Below are positions 10,164 through 20,116 of a stretch of DNA of 24,342 nucleotides, piece by piece. The DNA is from Nemertoderma westbladi. Lineage: Eukaryota; Xenacoelomorpha; Nemertodermatida; Nemertodermatidae. Position 1 is the first letter of the stretch. Every line of letters starts with the position of its first letter. The notes beneath the pieces were generated by a model that saw only the letters and a list, made by a program, of their open reading frames with translations, did not search any database and was not told the origin of the DNA. Position numbers and translations under genes: made by a program. The stretch is taken from positions 1 to 24,342 of the forward strand of contig JAUCBJ010004005.1 in NCBI GenBank assembly GCA_032718475.1, given 5' to 3'.

Positions 10164-12340
10164 TGAGCTGAGGTGGTGAGTATCGTGGGGGATGGGGTAA
10201 TGAGCTGAGGTGGTGAGTACGTGGGAGATGGGGTAATGAGCTGAGGTGGTGAGTATCGTGGGAGATGGGGTAATGAGCTGAGGAGGTGAGTATCGTGGGA
10301 GATGGGGCAATGAGCTGAGGTGGTGAGTATCGTAGGGGATGGGGTAATGAGCTGAGGTGGTGAGTATCGTGGGAGATGGGGTAATGAGCTGAGGAGGTGA
10401 GTATCGTGGGAGATGGGGTAATGAGCTGAGGTGGTGAGTATCGTGGGAGATGGGGTAATGAGCTGAGGTGGTGAGTATCGTGGGAGATGGGGTAACGAGC
10501 TGAGGTGGTGAGTATCGTGGGGGATGGGGTAACGAGCTGAGGTGGTGTGTATCGTGGGAGATGGGGTAACGAGCTGAGGTGGTGTGTATCGTGGGAGATG
10601 GGGTAATGAGCTGAGGTGGTGAGTATCGTGGGAGATGGGGTAATGAGCTGAGGTGGTGTGTATCGTGGGGGATGGGGTAACGAGCTGAGGTGGTGTGTAT
10701 CGTGGGAGATGGGGTAATGAGCTGAGGTGGTGAGTATCGTGGGAGATGGGGTAATGAGCTGAGGTGGTGAGTATCGTGGGAGATGGGGTAATGAGCTGAG
10801 GTGGTGTGTATCGTGGGAGATGCGTTAATGAGCTGAGGTGGTGAGTATCGTCGGAGATTGGGTAATGAGCTGAGGTGGTGAGTATCGTGGGAGATGCGTT
10901 AATGAGCTGAGGTGGTGAGTATCGTCGGAGATTGGGTAATGAGCTGAGGTGGTGAGTATCGTGGGAGATGGGGTAATGAGCTGAGGTGGTGAGTATCGTG
11001 GGAGATGGGGTAATGAGCTGAGGTGGTGAGTATTGTGGGAGATGGGGAAATGAGCTGAGGTGGTGAGTATCGTGGGAGATGGGGTAACGAGCTGAGGTGG
11101 TGTGTATCGTCGGAGATGGGTTAATGAGCTGAGGTGGTGAGTATTGTGGGAGATGGGGAAATGAGCTGAGGTGGTGAGTATCGTGGGAGATGGGGTAACG
11201 AGCTGAGGTGGTGTGTATCGTCGGAGATGGGTTAATGAGCTGAGGTGGTGAGTATTGTGGGAGATGGGGTAATGAGCTGAGGTGGTGTGTATCGTGGGAG
11301 ATGGGGTAATGAGCTGAGGTGGTGAGTATCGTGGGAGATGGGGTAACGAGCTGAGGTGGTGAGTATCGTGGGAGATGGGGTAATGAGCTGAGGTGGTGTG
11401 TATCGTGGGAGATTGGGTAATGAGCTGAGGTGGTGAGTATCGTGGGAGATGGGATAACGAGCTGAGGTGGTGAGTATCGTGGGAGATGGGGTAATGAGCT
11501 GAGGTGGTGTGTATCGTGGGAGATTGTGAAATGAGCTGAGGTGGTGAGTATCGTGGGAGATGGGGTAATGAGCTGAGGTGGTGAGTATCGTGGGAGATGG
11601 GGTAATGAGCTGAGGTGTTGAGTATCGTGGGAGATGGAGTAATGAGCTGAGGTGGTGAGTATCGTGGGAGATGGGGTAATGAGCTGAGGTGGTGAGTATC
11701 GTGGGAGATTGGGTAATGAGCTGAGGTGGTGAGTATCGTGGGAGATGGGGTAATGAGCTGAGGTGGTGAGTATCGTGGGAGATGGGATAATGAGCTGAGG
11801 TGTTGAGTATCGTGGGAGATGGAGTAATGAGCTGAGGTGGTGAGTATCGTGGGAGATGGGGTAATGAGCTGAGGTGGTGAGTATCGTGGGAGATTGGGTA
11901 ATGAGCTGAGGTGGTGAGTATCGTGGGAGATGGGGTAATGAGCTGAGGTGGTGAGTATCGTGGGAGATTGGGTAATGAGCTGAGGTGGTGAGTATCGTGG
12001 GAGATGGGGTAATGAGCTGAGGTGGTGCGTGGTGAGTATCGTGGGAGATGGGGTAATGAGCTGAGGTGGTGAGTATCGTGGGAGATGGGGTAATGAGCTG
12101 AGGTGGTGAGTATCGTGGGAGATGGGGTAATGAGCTGAGGTGGTGAGTATCGTGGGAGATGGGGTAATGAGCTGAGGTGGTGCGTGGTGAGTATCGTGGG
12201 AGATGGGGTAATGAGCTGAGGTGGTGAGTATCGTGGGAGATGGGGTAATGAGCTGAGGTGGTGAGTATCGTGGGAGATGGGGTTATGAGCTGAGGTGGTG
12301 AGTATCGTGGGGGATGGGGTAATGAAAAAGCTGAGGTAGT
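10164..12340. repeat. 37-bp minisatellite, block 3 (about 58 units) with higher-order periods
   Basis: The first 868 bp duplicate block 2. After 11031 new variants appear and higher-order periods become visible. A three-unit group with GTATTGTGGG recurs every 111 bp (11031, 11142, 11253). A group with GGTGTTGAG and GATGGAGTAATG recurs after 185 bp (about 11614 and 11799). A 7-bp insertion giving GGTGGTGCGTGGTGAG recurs after 155 bp (12021 and 12176). The array decays at 12319-12340, where TAATGAAAAAGCTGAGG replaces the normal unit. Confidence 0.96.
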
Positions 12341-13796
12341 TAGTAGGCTGCTAAATGTTGTGAGTGGCTTGCCGAGGTGGATGGTATAACAGGGCTATAA
12401 AAATTATGGCTTTCTATTGGTTGTTATAAATAACAACCTACTCAACTAGAAGTACCTGGTAGAGGAGAGCTAATTTGGCAAACTAAATCTTCTGGGGTTG
12501 GCTGATTCGCAGGTTGACAGAAGCTCCTTGACAATTATTGAAAGTTAATCTTACAGACTCCCTTGTATTCCCCTGCCTGAGTGTCTGCCTCCTTCTGTAC
12601 AAAACAATTTAGGGAGGAATTCCTTGAGTCATTTCAATAGGCCTATAAATTCAGCATTCAAAAGACGATTAGTTGAAACAAATGTAAGACAGAAAAGAAC
12701 AAGTAGTGAAGTATTGAAGTAGTGCGGTTTGAAATAATATCGTATATTACTTCGCGTATAGACAAGGCATTTCATTCCCTCTACACCTATTTAAATAATG
12801 CTATTTCAGTATCTGATTATTATTTTATATACAATTAAACTTTATCTATCCCCAATATTTTGTACCAAGTCGGTAAAAATACAGTCGGGTTGAGGAAGCG
12901 GAAAATTTTTGAACTGTGAAGAAATATATTATTGATATGCACTGTTATGTGTAGTGTAGAATGCTGATTTTGCTATTTTAACACACAAATAATGTAAGGT
13001 TTTGATTTTGAGTGCATGACGTCACTAACACTAGACTACTCGACTTTAAATATTTTTATGTAATTGTATTGTTATGTAATTTTAAAATTTACAAATTTCC
13101 AGTCACCCTCTAGCGGCCTTTGAATGAAACACGATTAGCGGTTAAAATGCTTACTAAAAGTATTTCAATCTGAGGTGAAATTAGCTGAAACAAGTTTTTT
13201 TCGAATTACGGAGGTCAGCTCCACAAAAGTTAGTGGTTAACATTTCCGCTCGAGAACATGTATCTTTTCAATGTATAGTTTGAATGTTTATAACTTGTAA
13301 ACATTATCGGTATAAAGTTCTAATATATACCTACTGTTGAATATCATACTTGCTAATTAACAAAAATGCCTAACAAAAACATAAACCGTTGCGCTGACTG
13401 ACCTTTTAACCTCAATCACAATAACCAATCGCTAATGATCTCATTCTTTAATGTTGTAAATACCGTTCTGTGATCTGTAAAAATGTTAAAATAATAAAAT
13501 GCCCTTTCTCACGGCACAATTTTGCGTAATTATTTTTCTACAAATAGAGACATACTTTTTCTTATTTCAAATTCGAAAATTGTTTTTGATTCCTTCATTC
13601 GCAAATCTATGCTTATAGTAGAATACAAGTTGATATGCTTTAATTAAATACATATATATTTTGTTGCAAGATATTGATAATAAATCGCAAGCTATTAATT
13701 CTCTAAACATAATCCGAGACAGGAGAGGGGAAACTGGACGCAAATCCCATCTTTCCGAACTAATATCCCGCCTCAAATGTGAAATTCACAATTTAG
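12341..13796. other. non-genic unique sequence between minisatellite and dispersed repeat
   Basis: I recognise no gene. A 20-bp palindrome, GGTTGTTAT-AA-ATAACAACC, lies at 12419-12438. A frame with no stop runs from about 12549 to 12720 after a weak acceptor-like TCTTACAG. Its peptide matches nothing I know and it lacks a convincing donor. The rest is AT-rich and stop-dense. Confidence 0.45.
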
Positions 13797-13887
13797 GGAA
13801 AGGAGCAGGTTAGAGTGGCACGTTATTTTAACCAAAACAATAAACTACTGCGAAGCACAATAGAACAGGTTACAGTTTTATTTATTT
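13797..13887 (+). repeat. dispersed repeat, copy 1
   Basis: This segment matches 23812-23894 in the same orientation. Shared blocks in order are GGAAAGGAGCA, TGGCACGTTA, AA(C/G)CAATAAA (with small changes), GAACAGG(T/A)TACAGTTTTATTT. The intervening bases are diverged. It is probably a short interspersed or miniature element. Its 3' side runs towards the C27 tract at 13935. Confidence 0.7.
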
Positions 13888-13934
13888 GCGTCCAATTTCC
13901 CCTGGAGAGGGATGAATTTTTATTGCTTCCAGTT

Positions 13935-13961
13935 CCCCCCCCCCCCCCCCCCCCCCCCCCC
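13935..13961. repeat. C homopolymer, 27 bp
   Basis: An uninterrupted run of 27 C residues. Such runs are prone to length errors in sequencing and can form i-motif or G-quadruplex structures. Confidence 0.95.
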
Positions 13962-14470
13962 TATCTGCATAATCCACGAATTGTAATAACTTATCAAAAA
14001 CGTGTTTTATTTATAATTTATTGATGATGATTTATTATTGTATGTTTCCCTTCGCCCATATGACGAATACCAGGTTTTCACTCTTCGGTCAAAATTTTAT
14101 TGGAATTTATAGGCCTATGGAGAATTTGTATTTTTTAAATTTCTGCATTAAATGTCTAATATTAATATAAATGTTAAGTGTTTTACGGCGCTTACTTTCT
14201 ATATTACAGTATAACCTGTACAGATATTTAATCGTTTATTATTTTGGTTAGATTCAGCTTATCTGTAACAACCAGGATTTTTAGCGAAAACCTGGTGCGG
14301 TATTCTTCACATGGCTGCATGTAGTATACTGCAAAGTGAAATATAACATTATTATGTTATTTTATTTATTATGTTATTTTTATGTTATTATTGCAAGGGG
14401 AAGGGGATAGAGATTAGCTGTCTGTGTTATCTTAGTGAAATCCATTCCATATATTATTAAATATTAAATA
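13962..14470. other. non-genic AT-rich stretch upstream of candidate start exon
   Basis: I see no coding signal. It contains TTATGTTATTTTATT-type repeats (about 14350-14390). An acceptor-like tract, CTGTCTGTGTTATCTTAG, ends near 14434, so the start exon could be internal with a short non-coding leader, or the first exon of the gene. Confidence 0.4.
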
Positions 14471-14576
14471 ATGGACAGAAGACCTCAGAAAGCAGAGATG
14501 TTTAATAGGGGTTCAGTGTTCCCTAAAACCAGAGCCATGAATCAATTGGAGAGCATGCTGGGACCCGAAGACTCAG
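14471..14576 (+). CDS. candidate start exon of a LIM-domain protein gene
   Basis: An ATG at 14471 opens 35 codons plus one base. The exon ends at a good splice donor, CTCAG|GTATGA. An in-frame TAA at 14465-14467 supports this ATG as the true start. The peptide begins MDRRPQKAEMFNRG and includes QLESMLGPEDS. It is hydrophilic, has no signal peptide, and I do not recognise a domain. The exon ends in phase 1, which matches the acceptor of the next candidate exon at 15255. The reading frame beyond the donor soon meets a stop, as expected for an intron. The exon is predicted from sequence alone. A chance ORF with a good donor remains possible. Confidence 0.5.
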
Positions 14577-14728
14577 GTATGATACAGTAGTAGCGTAAAA
14601 TGATTATATCTGACCTGATACTGCTACACTATGACAGATAATACTGTACTACAATTATTATTTCTTATTTATTATAATATTAAAGAGTCATCGAAGATAC
14701 TAACTGTCTTCCACATGATATACAATTG

Positions 14729-15147
14729 CCAGCTACAGAGGCATAGCGACAGGGGGGGGGGGGGAACTCACCTGGGCGCACTCACCCAGGGGCGCTGAAA
14801 TATCAGAGTAAATATCAGGTAAATTCTTGTAAAAATAGGACAAATCATTGAAAATTCAGGGATTGTGATACAGTATTTACAGGTCATGTCATAAGCGAAA
14901 ATATGGAAAAATTTTCCCTGCTCGCTTCGCCCGCCATTCTATATATTATAAGTGCACTATATCAAACTTGTTTAAAATAGATTTGATATAATTATATAGT
15001 ATACTGTTAGATATACTGTATAATATTTAAGAAAACAACATCATAAAAGAAAAGTTAAAATTATTGAAGGTGGGGGAGGGGTGGGGGCGCCATCTCAGCT
15101 TCATTCCCCTGGGCGCCAGAAGGGGGCCCTATGCCTGTCTCCAGCTA
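14729..15147. mobile_element. 405-bp non-autonomous DNA transposon (MITE-like) with 7-bp flanking repeats
   Basis: The element body is 14736-15140, flanked on both sides by CCAGCTA (14729-14735 and 15141-15147). The left end reads CAGAGGCATAG and the right end CTATGCCTGTCT, so the ends share an imperfect inverted AGGCATAG. Just inside both ends lie G-rich tracts and further subterminal similarity around CCCAGGGG. The G run at 14752-14764 is 13 long. No transposase frame is present. The CAGAGGC(G/A)TAG-type end recalls hAT-like miniature elements, whose target duplication is 8 bp. Only seven bases match here, so the family is uncertain. Confidence 0.65.
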
Positions 15148-15254
15148 ATCACAATAGGATTGCTAAATTCTAATTACATAAATAAACAATCATTATGAAC
15201 AAATATTCGTAGCATATACATTTTTTTATTTATCCACAATAATGGTGGTACCAG

Positions 15255-15476
15255 GGGGAATAGAAACGCATTCAGTGGACTACAAACCAACTGAGTCCCA
15301 GCGAATGGGAGTGAATACGGACACATTGAAAGAGGGCAGTCAGAGTCTACAGCAAAGCCAAGAAACCAAAAGTAAAACCTATGGGATTATATCGGCGAAT
15401 CCTGCAGCTGCATCTGTATTCAGTGCTGAGAGAACAGGAAAGGAGACAGCACTGGTACGGGAGAAAGACAAGAGAG
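15255..15476 (+). CDS. candidate second exon, ending inside the 49-bp minisatellite
   Basis: The acceptor is GGTACCAG| at 15253-15254, after a T-rich tract about 20 bp upstream. The frame is open for 74 codons from a phase 1 start. The peptide includes GIETHSVDYKPTESQ, KEGSQSLQQSQETKSKTYG and ISANPAAASVFSAERTG. It is polar, low in hydrophobics and probably disordered, with no known domain. The exon end is placed at AGAG|GTGGGTA (15476/15477), the first donor-like site of the minisatellite, because it leaves phase 1 and matches the LIM exon at 20973. Without splicing the frame stops at 15533-15535. The last 12 or so codons come from the first minisatellite unit. The exon end is the least certain part of the model, and further exons may exist in the intron. 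Confidence 0.45.
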
Positions 15477-17905
15477 GTGGGTATAGGGAGAGATACAGCA
15501 CTGGTACGGGAGAAAGCCAAGAGAGGTGGGTATAGGGAGAGAGACAGCACTGGTATGGGAGAAAGACAAAAGAGGGGGTATAGGGAGAGAGACAGCACTG
15601 GTACGGTAGAAAGACAAGAGAGGTGGGTATAGGGAGAGAGACAGCACTGGTATGGAGGTTGGTAGGGAATAGACACAGCACTGGTACGGGGGTTAGTAAG
15701 TGAGAGAGACAGCATTGGTATGAGGTTGGTAGGGGGGAGATACAGCACTGGTACGGAGGTTAGTAGGGGAGAGAAACAGTACTGGTACGGGAGAAAGACA
15801 ACAGAGGTGGAAACAGGGAGAGAGACAGCACTGGTATGTGAGAAAGACAAGAAAGGTGGTTACTGGGAGAAGACAGCACTGGTATGGAGGTTGGTATGTG
15901 AGAGAGATAGCACTGGTACGGGAGAAAGACAAGAGAGGTGGGTACTAGGAGAGATACATCACTGGTACAAGAGAAAGACAAGAGAGGTGGATACTGGAAG
16001 AGAGCACTGTTATTGGAGAAAAAAAGAGAGGTGGCTACTGGAAGAGAGACAGCACTGGTACGGAGAAAGACAATAGAGGTGGGTACTGAGAGAGAGATAG
16101 CACTGGTACGGGAGAAAGACAAGAGGGGTGGGTACTGGGAGGGAGACAGCAATGGTACAGGGAGAAAGACAAGACTAGAGAGGTGGGTACTGGGAGAAAG
16201 ACTACACTGTTACAGCAGAAAGTCAAGAGCAGTGGGTACTGGGAGAGAGGGAGTACTGGTACAGGAGAAAGACAACAGGGGTGGGTACTGGGAGAGACAC
16301 AGCACTGGTATGGGAGAAAGTAAAGATAGATGGGTAGTGGGAGGGAGACAGTACTGGTACGGGAGAAAGACAAGAGAGGTGGGTACTGGGAAGGAGACAG
16401 CACTGGTACAGGGAGAAAGACATGAGTAGAGAGGTGGGTACTGGGAGAAAGACTGAACTGTTACAGCAGAAAGTCATGAGAGGTGGGTACTGGGAGAGAG
16501 TGAGTACTGATACAGGAGAAAGACAACCAGGGTGGGTACTGGGAGAGAGGGAGTACTGGTACAGGAGAAAGACAACAGAAGTGGGTACTGGGAGAGACAC
16601 AGCACTGGTATGGGAGAAAGTAAAGATAGATGGGTAGTGGGAGGCGACAGTAGTGGTACAGGAGAAAGAAAAGAGGGGTGGGTACTGGAAGGGAGACAGC
16701 ACTGGTACAGGGAGAAAGACAAGAGTAGAGAGGTGGGTACTGGGAGAAAGACTGCACTGTTACAGCAGAAAGTCAAGAGCGGTGGGTACTGGGAGAGAGG
16801 GAGTACTGGTACAGGAGAAAGACAACAGGGGTGGGTACTGGGAAAGACACAGCACTGGTATGGGAGAAAGTAAAGATAGATGGGTAGTGGGAGGGAGACA
16901 GTACTGGTACGGGAGAAAGACAAGAGAGGTGGGTACTGGGAGGGAGACAGCACTGGTACAGGGAGAAAGACAAGAGTAGAGAGGTGGGTACTGGGAGAAA
17001 GACTGAACTGTTACAGCAGAAAGTCATGAGAGGTGGGTACTGGGAGAGAGTGAGTACTGATACAGGAGAAAGACAACCAGGGTGGGTACTGGGAGAGACA
17101 CAGCACTGGTATGGGAGAAAGACAAGAGAGGTGGGTAATGGGAGAGAGGCTGTACTGGTATGGGGGAACGTAAAGATAGATGGGTAGTGGGAGGGAGACA
17201 GTACTGGTATGGGAGAACGACAAGAGAGGTGGGTACTGGGAGGGAGACAGCACTGGTACAGGGAGGAAGACAGAGTAGAGAGGTGGGTACTGCGAGAAAG
17301 ACTGCACTGTTACAGCAGAAAGTCAAGAGCGGTGGGTACTGGGAGAGAGGGAGTACTGGTGCAGGAGAAAGACAACAGGGGTGGGTGGGTACTGGGAGAG
17401 ACACAGCACTGGTATGGGAGAAAGACAAGAGAGGTGGGTAATGGGGGAGAGGCAGTACTGGTATGGGATAAAGTAAAGATAGATGGGTAGTGAGAGGGAG
17501 ACAGCACTGGTATTACAGTCTTACAGTAATACTGGTACGGGAGAAAAACAAGAGAAGTGGGTACTGGGAGGAAGACAGCACTGGTATGGGAGAAAGTAAA
17601 GATAAATGGGTAGTGGGAGGGAGACAGCACTGGTATTACAGTCTTACAGTAATACTGGTACGGGAGAAAAACAAGAGAAGTGGGTACAGGGAGGGAGACA
17701 GCACTGGTATGGGAGAAAGTAAAGATAGATGGGTAGTGGGAGGGAGACAGCACTGTTACAGGAGAAAGTCACTGTTAGTCAGTATGTCGGTACATTCAAT
17801 TATCACAAGAAATGTTGGCACTGGGAGAGAGGCAGCACTGGAATGGAGGTTGGTAGGGAAGAGAGAGACAGCACTGATACGGAGGTTGGTAGGGGAGATA
17901 AACAA
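15441..17905. repeat. 49-bp minisatellite (about 50 units) with higher-order repeats
   Basis: The basic unit is about 49 bp: GAGACAGCACTGGTACGGGA, then GAAAGACAAGAGAGGTGGGT, then A(T/C)(A/T)GGGAGA. Units vary strongly. A variant group with GTAAAGATAGATGGGTAGTG marks higher-order repeats. It starts near 16321, 16621, 16871, 17171, 17473, 17597 and 17720, giving periods of about 300, 250, 300, 302, 124 and 123 bp. The last two periods share an inserted TTACAGTCTTACAGTAATAC. The plus strand is purine- and G-rich. Frames on both strands are repeat artefacts apart from the candidate exon end at 15476. Confidence 0.95.
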
Positions 17906-19434
17906 GATATGTTGGTACGGTATGCTGTTGTGGGTTATCTGCTAAATGGTACTCCAACGTATAGGATAGGCCTAATATATATATTGCAATGTAAAATAGA
18001 AGTCTACTCAAATATTCCCCCACAATCTTTTAGTCCTCAAATCAACCAACGAAAAATCCTCTAAAAACTATATATCTATTTATTTATATATTTGTAAGCA
18101 TAAAATAATAAATAAATAAAATATTATTTTAAATAAACCTAGTAAAAATAAACCTAATATTACTTTATCACTAGCTTTCGATATAATATGTATATCTTTT
18201 TCAAGTGTTGAAAACCAACTATTTATAAATTAAATAAATTAATAACAATATAAGCACAATTTAAAATTATAGAAAGTTTGTATACGTCTTTCCTATTTCC
18301 TGTTTCTCAGGCGAACCGATTTAACTATGGGTTGAATACATCTACACCGTAATCATTCACTACTGCCTCGTTGATGGTGTTCAACCCGAATGGTTGCACT
18401 GTTAGCAGAGTATGTTCGCGCTTTCAGACCTTTAGCAGTTTAACCTGCCAAATTTAGGTGTCTTCTAGATTATAAATCGACTTTAGCCTATGACGAGTAT
18501 TTGATACACTACATTAGCCGAAGCCAGTCTATGCGCGACCATTCACCCGCTGGATATACCCGGGAGACTGGATTCGGAAGCTTTGACCTAATTGCGGTGT
18601 AGGCCTACTGTATTATTCGACTGATCGTTAATATATAATTTCTGACAAATATTATTCACTTTCGGGAAATATTAACAGTTCCTTTAGGACGTGGCGCTCT
18701 AAATATGTAAACAGAGTTATGACTTATACTAGACACAACGGGATGGCTATGGATTCACGTATAAAGCGCATTCTTTAGGACATGCTTTGTTATCAGTCAC
18801 AATCATGCACACTACCGCACAATGCTGCACACCGATCTGCCGACCTTCACTAATTTTAGTCACATATAAAGAGAACAACAACCGACTCATGTAGTGCCTA
18901 TGAAATAGCATTAGATTCACTCCAAAACCACTTTAATGTAAGTCGCAATTGTTATATGTAACCGGTCTCTCTAACCTTCAGTATATCAAGAAGATTGGGG
19001 TTTTCTGATTATTTATAGATATTATCCAAATATAACAAGATTCCATCAACTGATATAATTAATAACCGAATAAACCATAAATAGCAGTGAAATAATGCGG
19101 TGAAAGCATAATGCATATGTACTGAGTTGGTTTGAGATTGGTTTGATAACAGTTATACGTTTCTCTGACCAAAGCCTACTAATGTTTGGCTAAAGCCTGA
19201 AACACAGTAACTCCAAAGCCGGTCTTCTGGCTGTGGACAAAATACACATACTGACTCAATTGCATGAGTTTCTGTATACAATCTCCAACACAGAGTGAAA
19301 ACCGCTCTGATTGGTCGACCGAACAAAGAAAGAACAAAGAACAAGAAATGTTACACGTGGACATATCAGCTGTTAGATGTCGTCATGGTAACTACACTGT
19401 ATCAAGAGGATATTGGCTATTGCGACATAAGATC
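17906..19434. other. non-genic stretch (probable intron sequence)
   Basis: Positions 17980-18290 are AT-rich and 18300-19430 have average composition. No exon with both splice signals and an open frame is visible. A hairpin lies at 18518-18577: CCGAAGCCAGTCT pairs with AGACTGGATTCGG with one mismatch around a 34-nt loop. It does not match a structured RNA that I know. Confidence 0.45.
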
Positions 19435-19486
19435 GCTAGTTATGTCCGCTAAAGTACACAGCTAGTTATGTCCGCTAAAGCACACA
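19435..19486. repeat. 26-bp unit tandem repeat, two copies
   Basis: The unit GCTAGTTATGTCCGCTAAAG plus (T/C)ACACA occurs twice back to back with one difference. A related, more diverged pair follows: ATCCACTAAAACGCCTACAG...AGTACTTTGC near 19508-19542 and ATCCGCAAAAGCCTTTACAG...AGTACATTGC near 19558-19593. The second of these overlaps the end of the Penelope-like remnant. Confidence 0.8.
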
Positions 19487-19571
19487 TACAGAAGAAATGG
19501 CTCTTTATATCCACTAAAACGCCTACAGAGTACTTTGCGGGGAAAATAACTAGCTAGATCCGCAAAAGCCT

Positions 19572-20116
19572 TTACAGAGTACATTGCCAAAAGCCCTCCC
19601 TGTTCCTTAGTTCGACGGTTTGATCTATTTTGTTTCTCGATTTAAATTTGACGTTCTCAATTGGTGTTATTTTGAAGTCCGCAAATTTGTGTCCAACCTG
19701 TTTACAGAAATGACGTTCAATTGAAGTCATGGGGTTATTGTTTACTATCTTGCTTTCATAATTTCTAATTCTTGCTTTTAGGTTCGGTTGTCGATCCTAC
19801 CCCTTGTAAGTGGCATTTTTCACACTTTACCAGATAAATAACATTCTTAATGTCACAAGTAAAATTTCCTTTGTATATCTCTTTTTGTTCAGTGGGGTCG
19901 TTGTTGTAAAATTATTTAAAGGTTGAATAGATTCACCAGGATTACATCTTCTTCGTTTACACTTCGTACCAACAACCAAGTCACTTCTATTACTGTAGTT
20001 ATTGGTTTGAGGATGCAATCATTGTTTTCAAAGTTTGGGGCCCTTCGATGTACTACTCTAAACTCATAATTCCTATTGAGCTCACGTGTAATTACGTTGT
20101 CATTCAATATACTTGC
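19572..20116 (-). pseudogene. Penelope-like retroelement C-terminus with GIY-YIG nuclease, decayed
   Basis: On the minus strand, in order, I read NRNYEFRVVHRRAP (linker after the reverse transcriptase), then SDLVVGTKCKRRRCNPG (a cysteine-bearing linker). Next comes NVIYLVKCEKC followed by GVGSTT, the degenerate GIY-YIG core at 19866-19765. Then NLKARIRNYESK carries the conserved arginine, and ELRNREGFWQCTL carries the conserved glutamate (19784-19572). This order is typical of Penelope-like elements, where the nuclease cuts the target for retrotransposition. The pieces lie in different frames, so at least three frameshifts have occurred: one near 20035, one near 19870 and one near 19780. The end is shorter than usual for the family. 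No reverse transcriptase core is visible. It is a dead fragment inside the probable last intron of the LIM gene. Confidence 0.8.

Larger units (their letters stand above)
5375..11031. repeat. tandem duplication, period 2,776 bp, about 2.04 copies
   Basis: Sequence at position x matches x+2776 from 5375/8151 to about 8255/11031. Every line I compared was identical, including private minisatellite variants and the whole retroelement fragment, whose reading frames are identical on both strands. One period contains the 1,297-bp LINE insert plus 40 minisatellite units. On the left, identity stops where GTCGGAG (8147-8153) faces GTGGGAG (5371-5377). On the right it stops where GTATTG (11030 on) faces GTATCG. 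Both breakpoints lie inside the 37-bp array, as expected from unequal exchange between repeat units. An assembly duplication would look the same. Confidence 0.95.

Noticed and set aside
5311-12340. CRISPR array
   Set aside because: The repeats adjoin directly with no unique spacers, and the window is eukaryotic.
12549-12720. 57-codon open stretch possibly forming an exon
   Set aside because: The acceptor is weak, there is no donor or known motif, and stops flank it on both sides.
15347-17753. Many frames of 70-170 codons on both strands in the 49-bp array
   Set aside because: They are periodic translations of the minisatellite and overlap each other. Only the first unit is kept, as a possible exon end.
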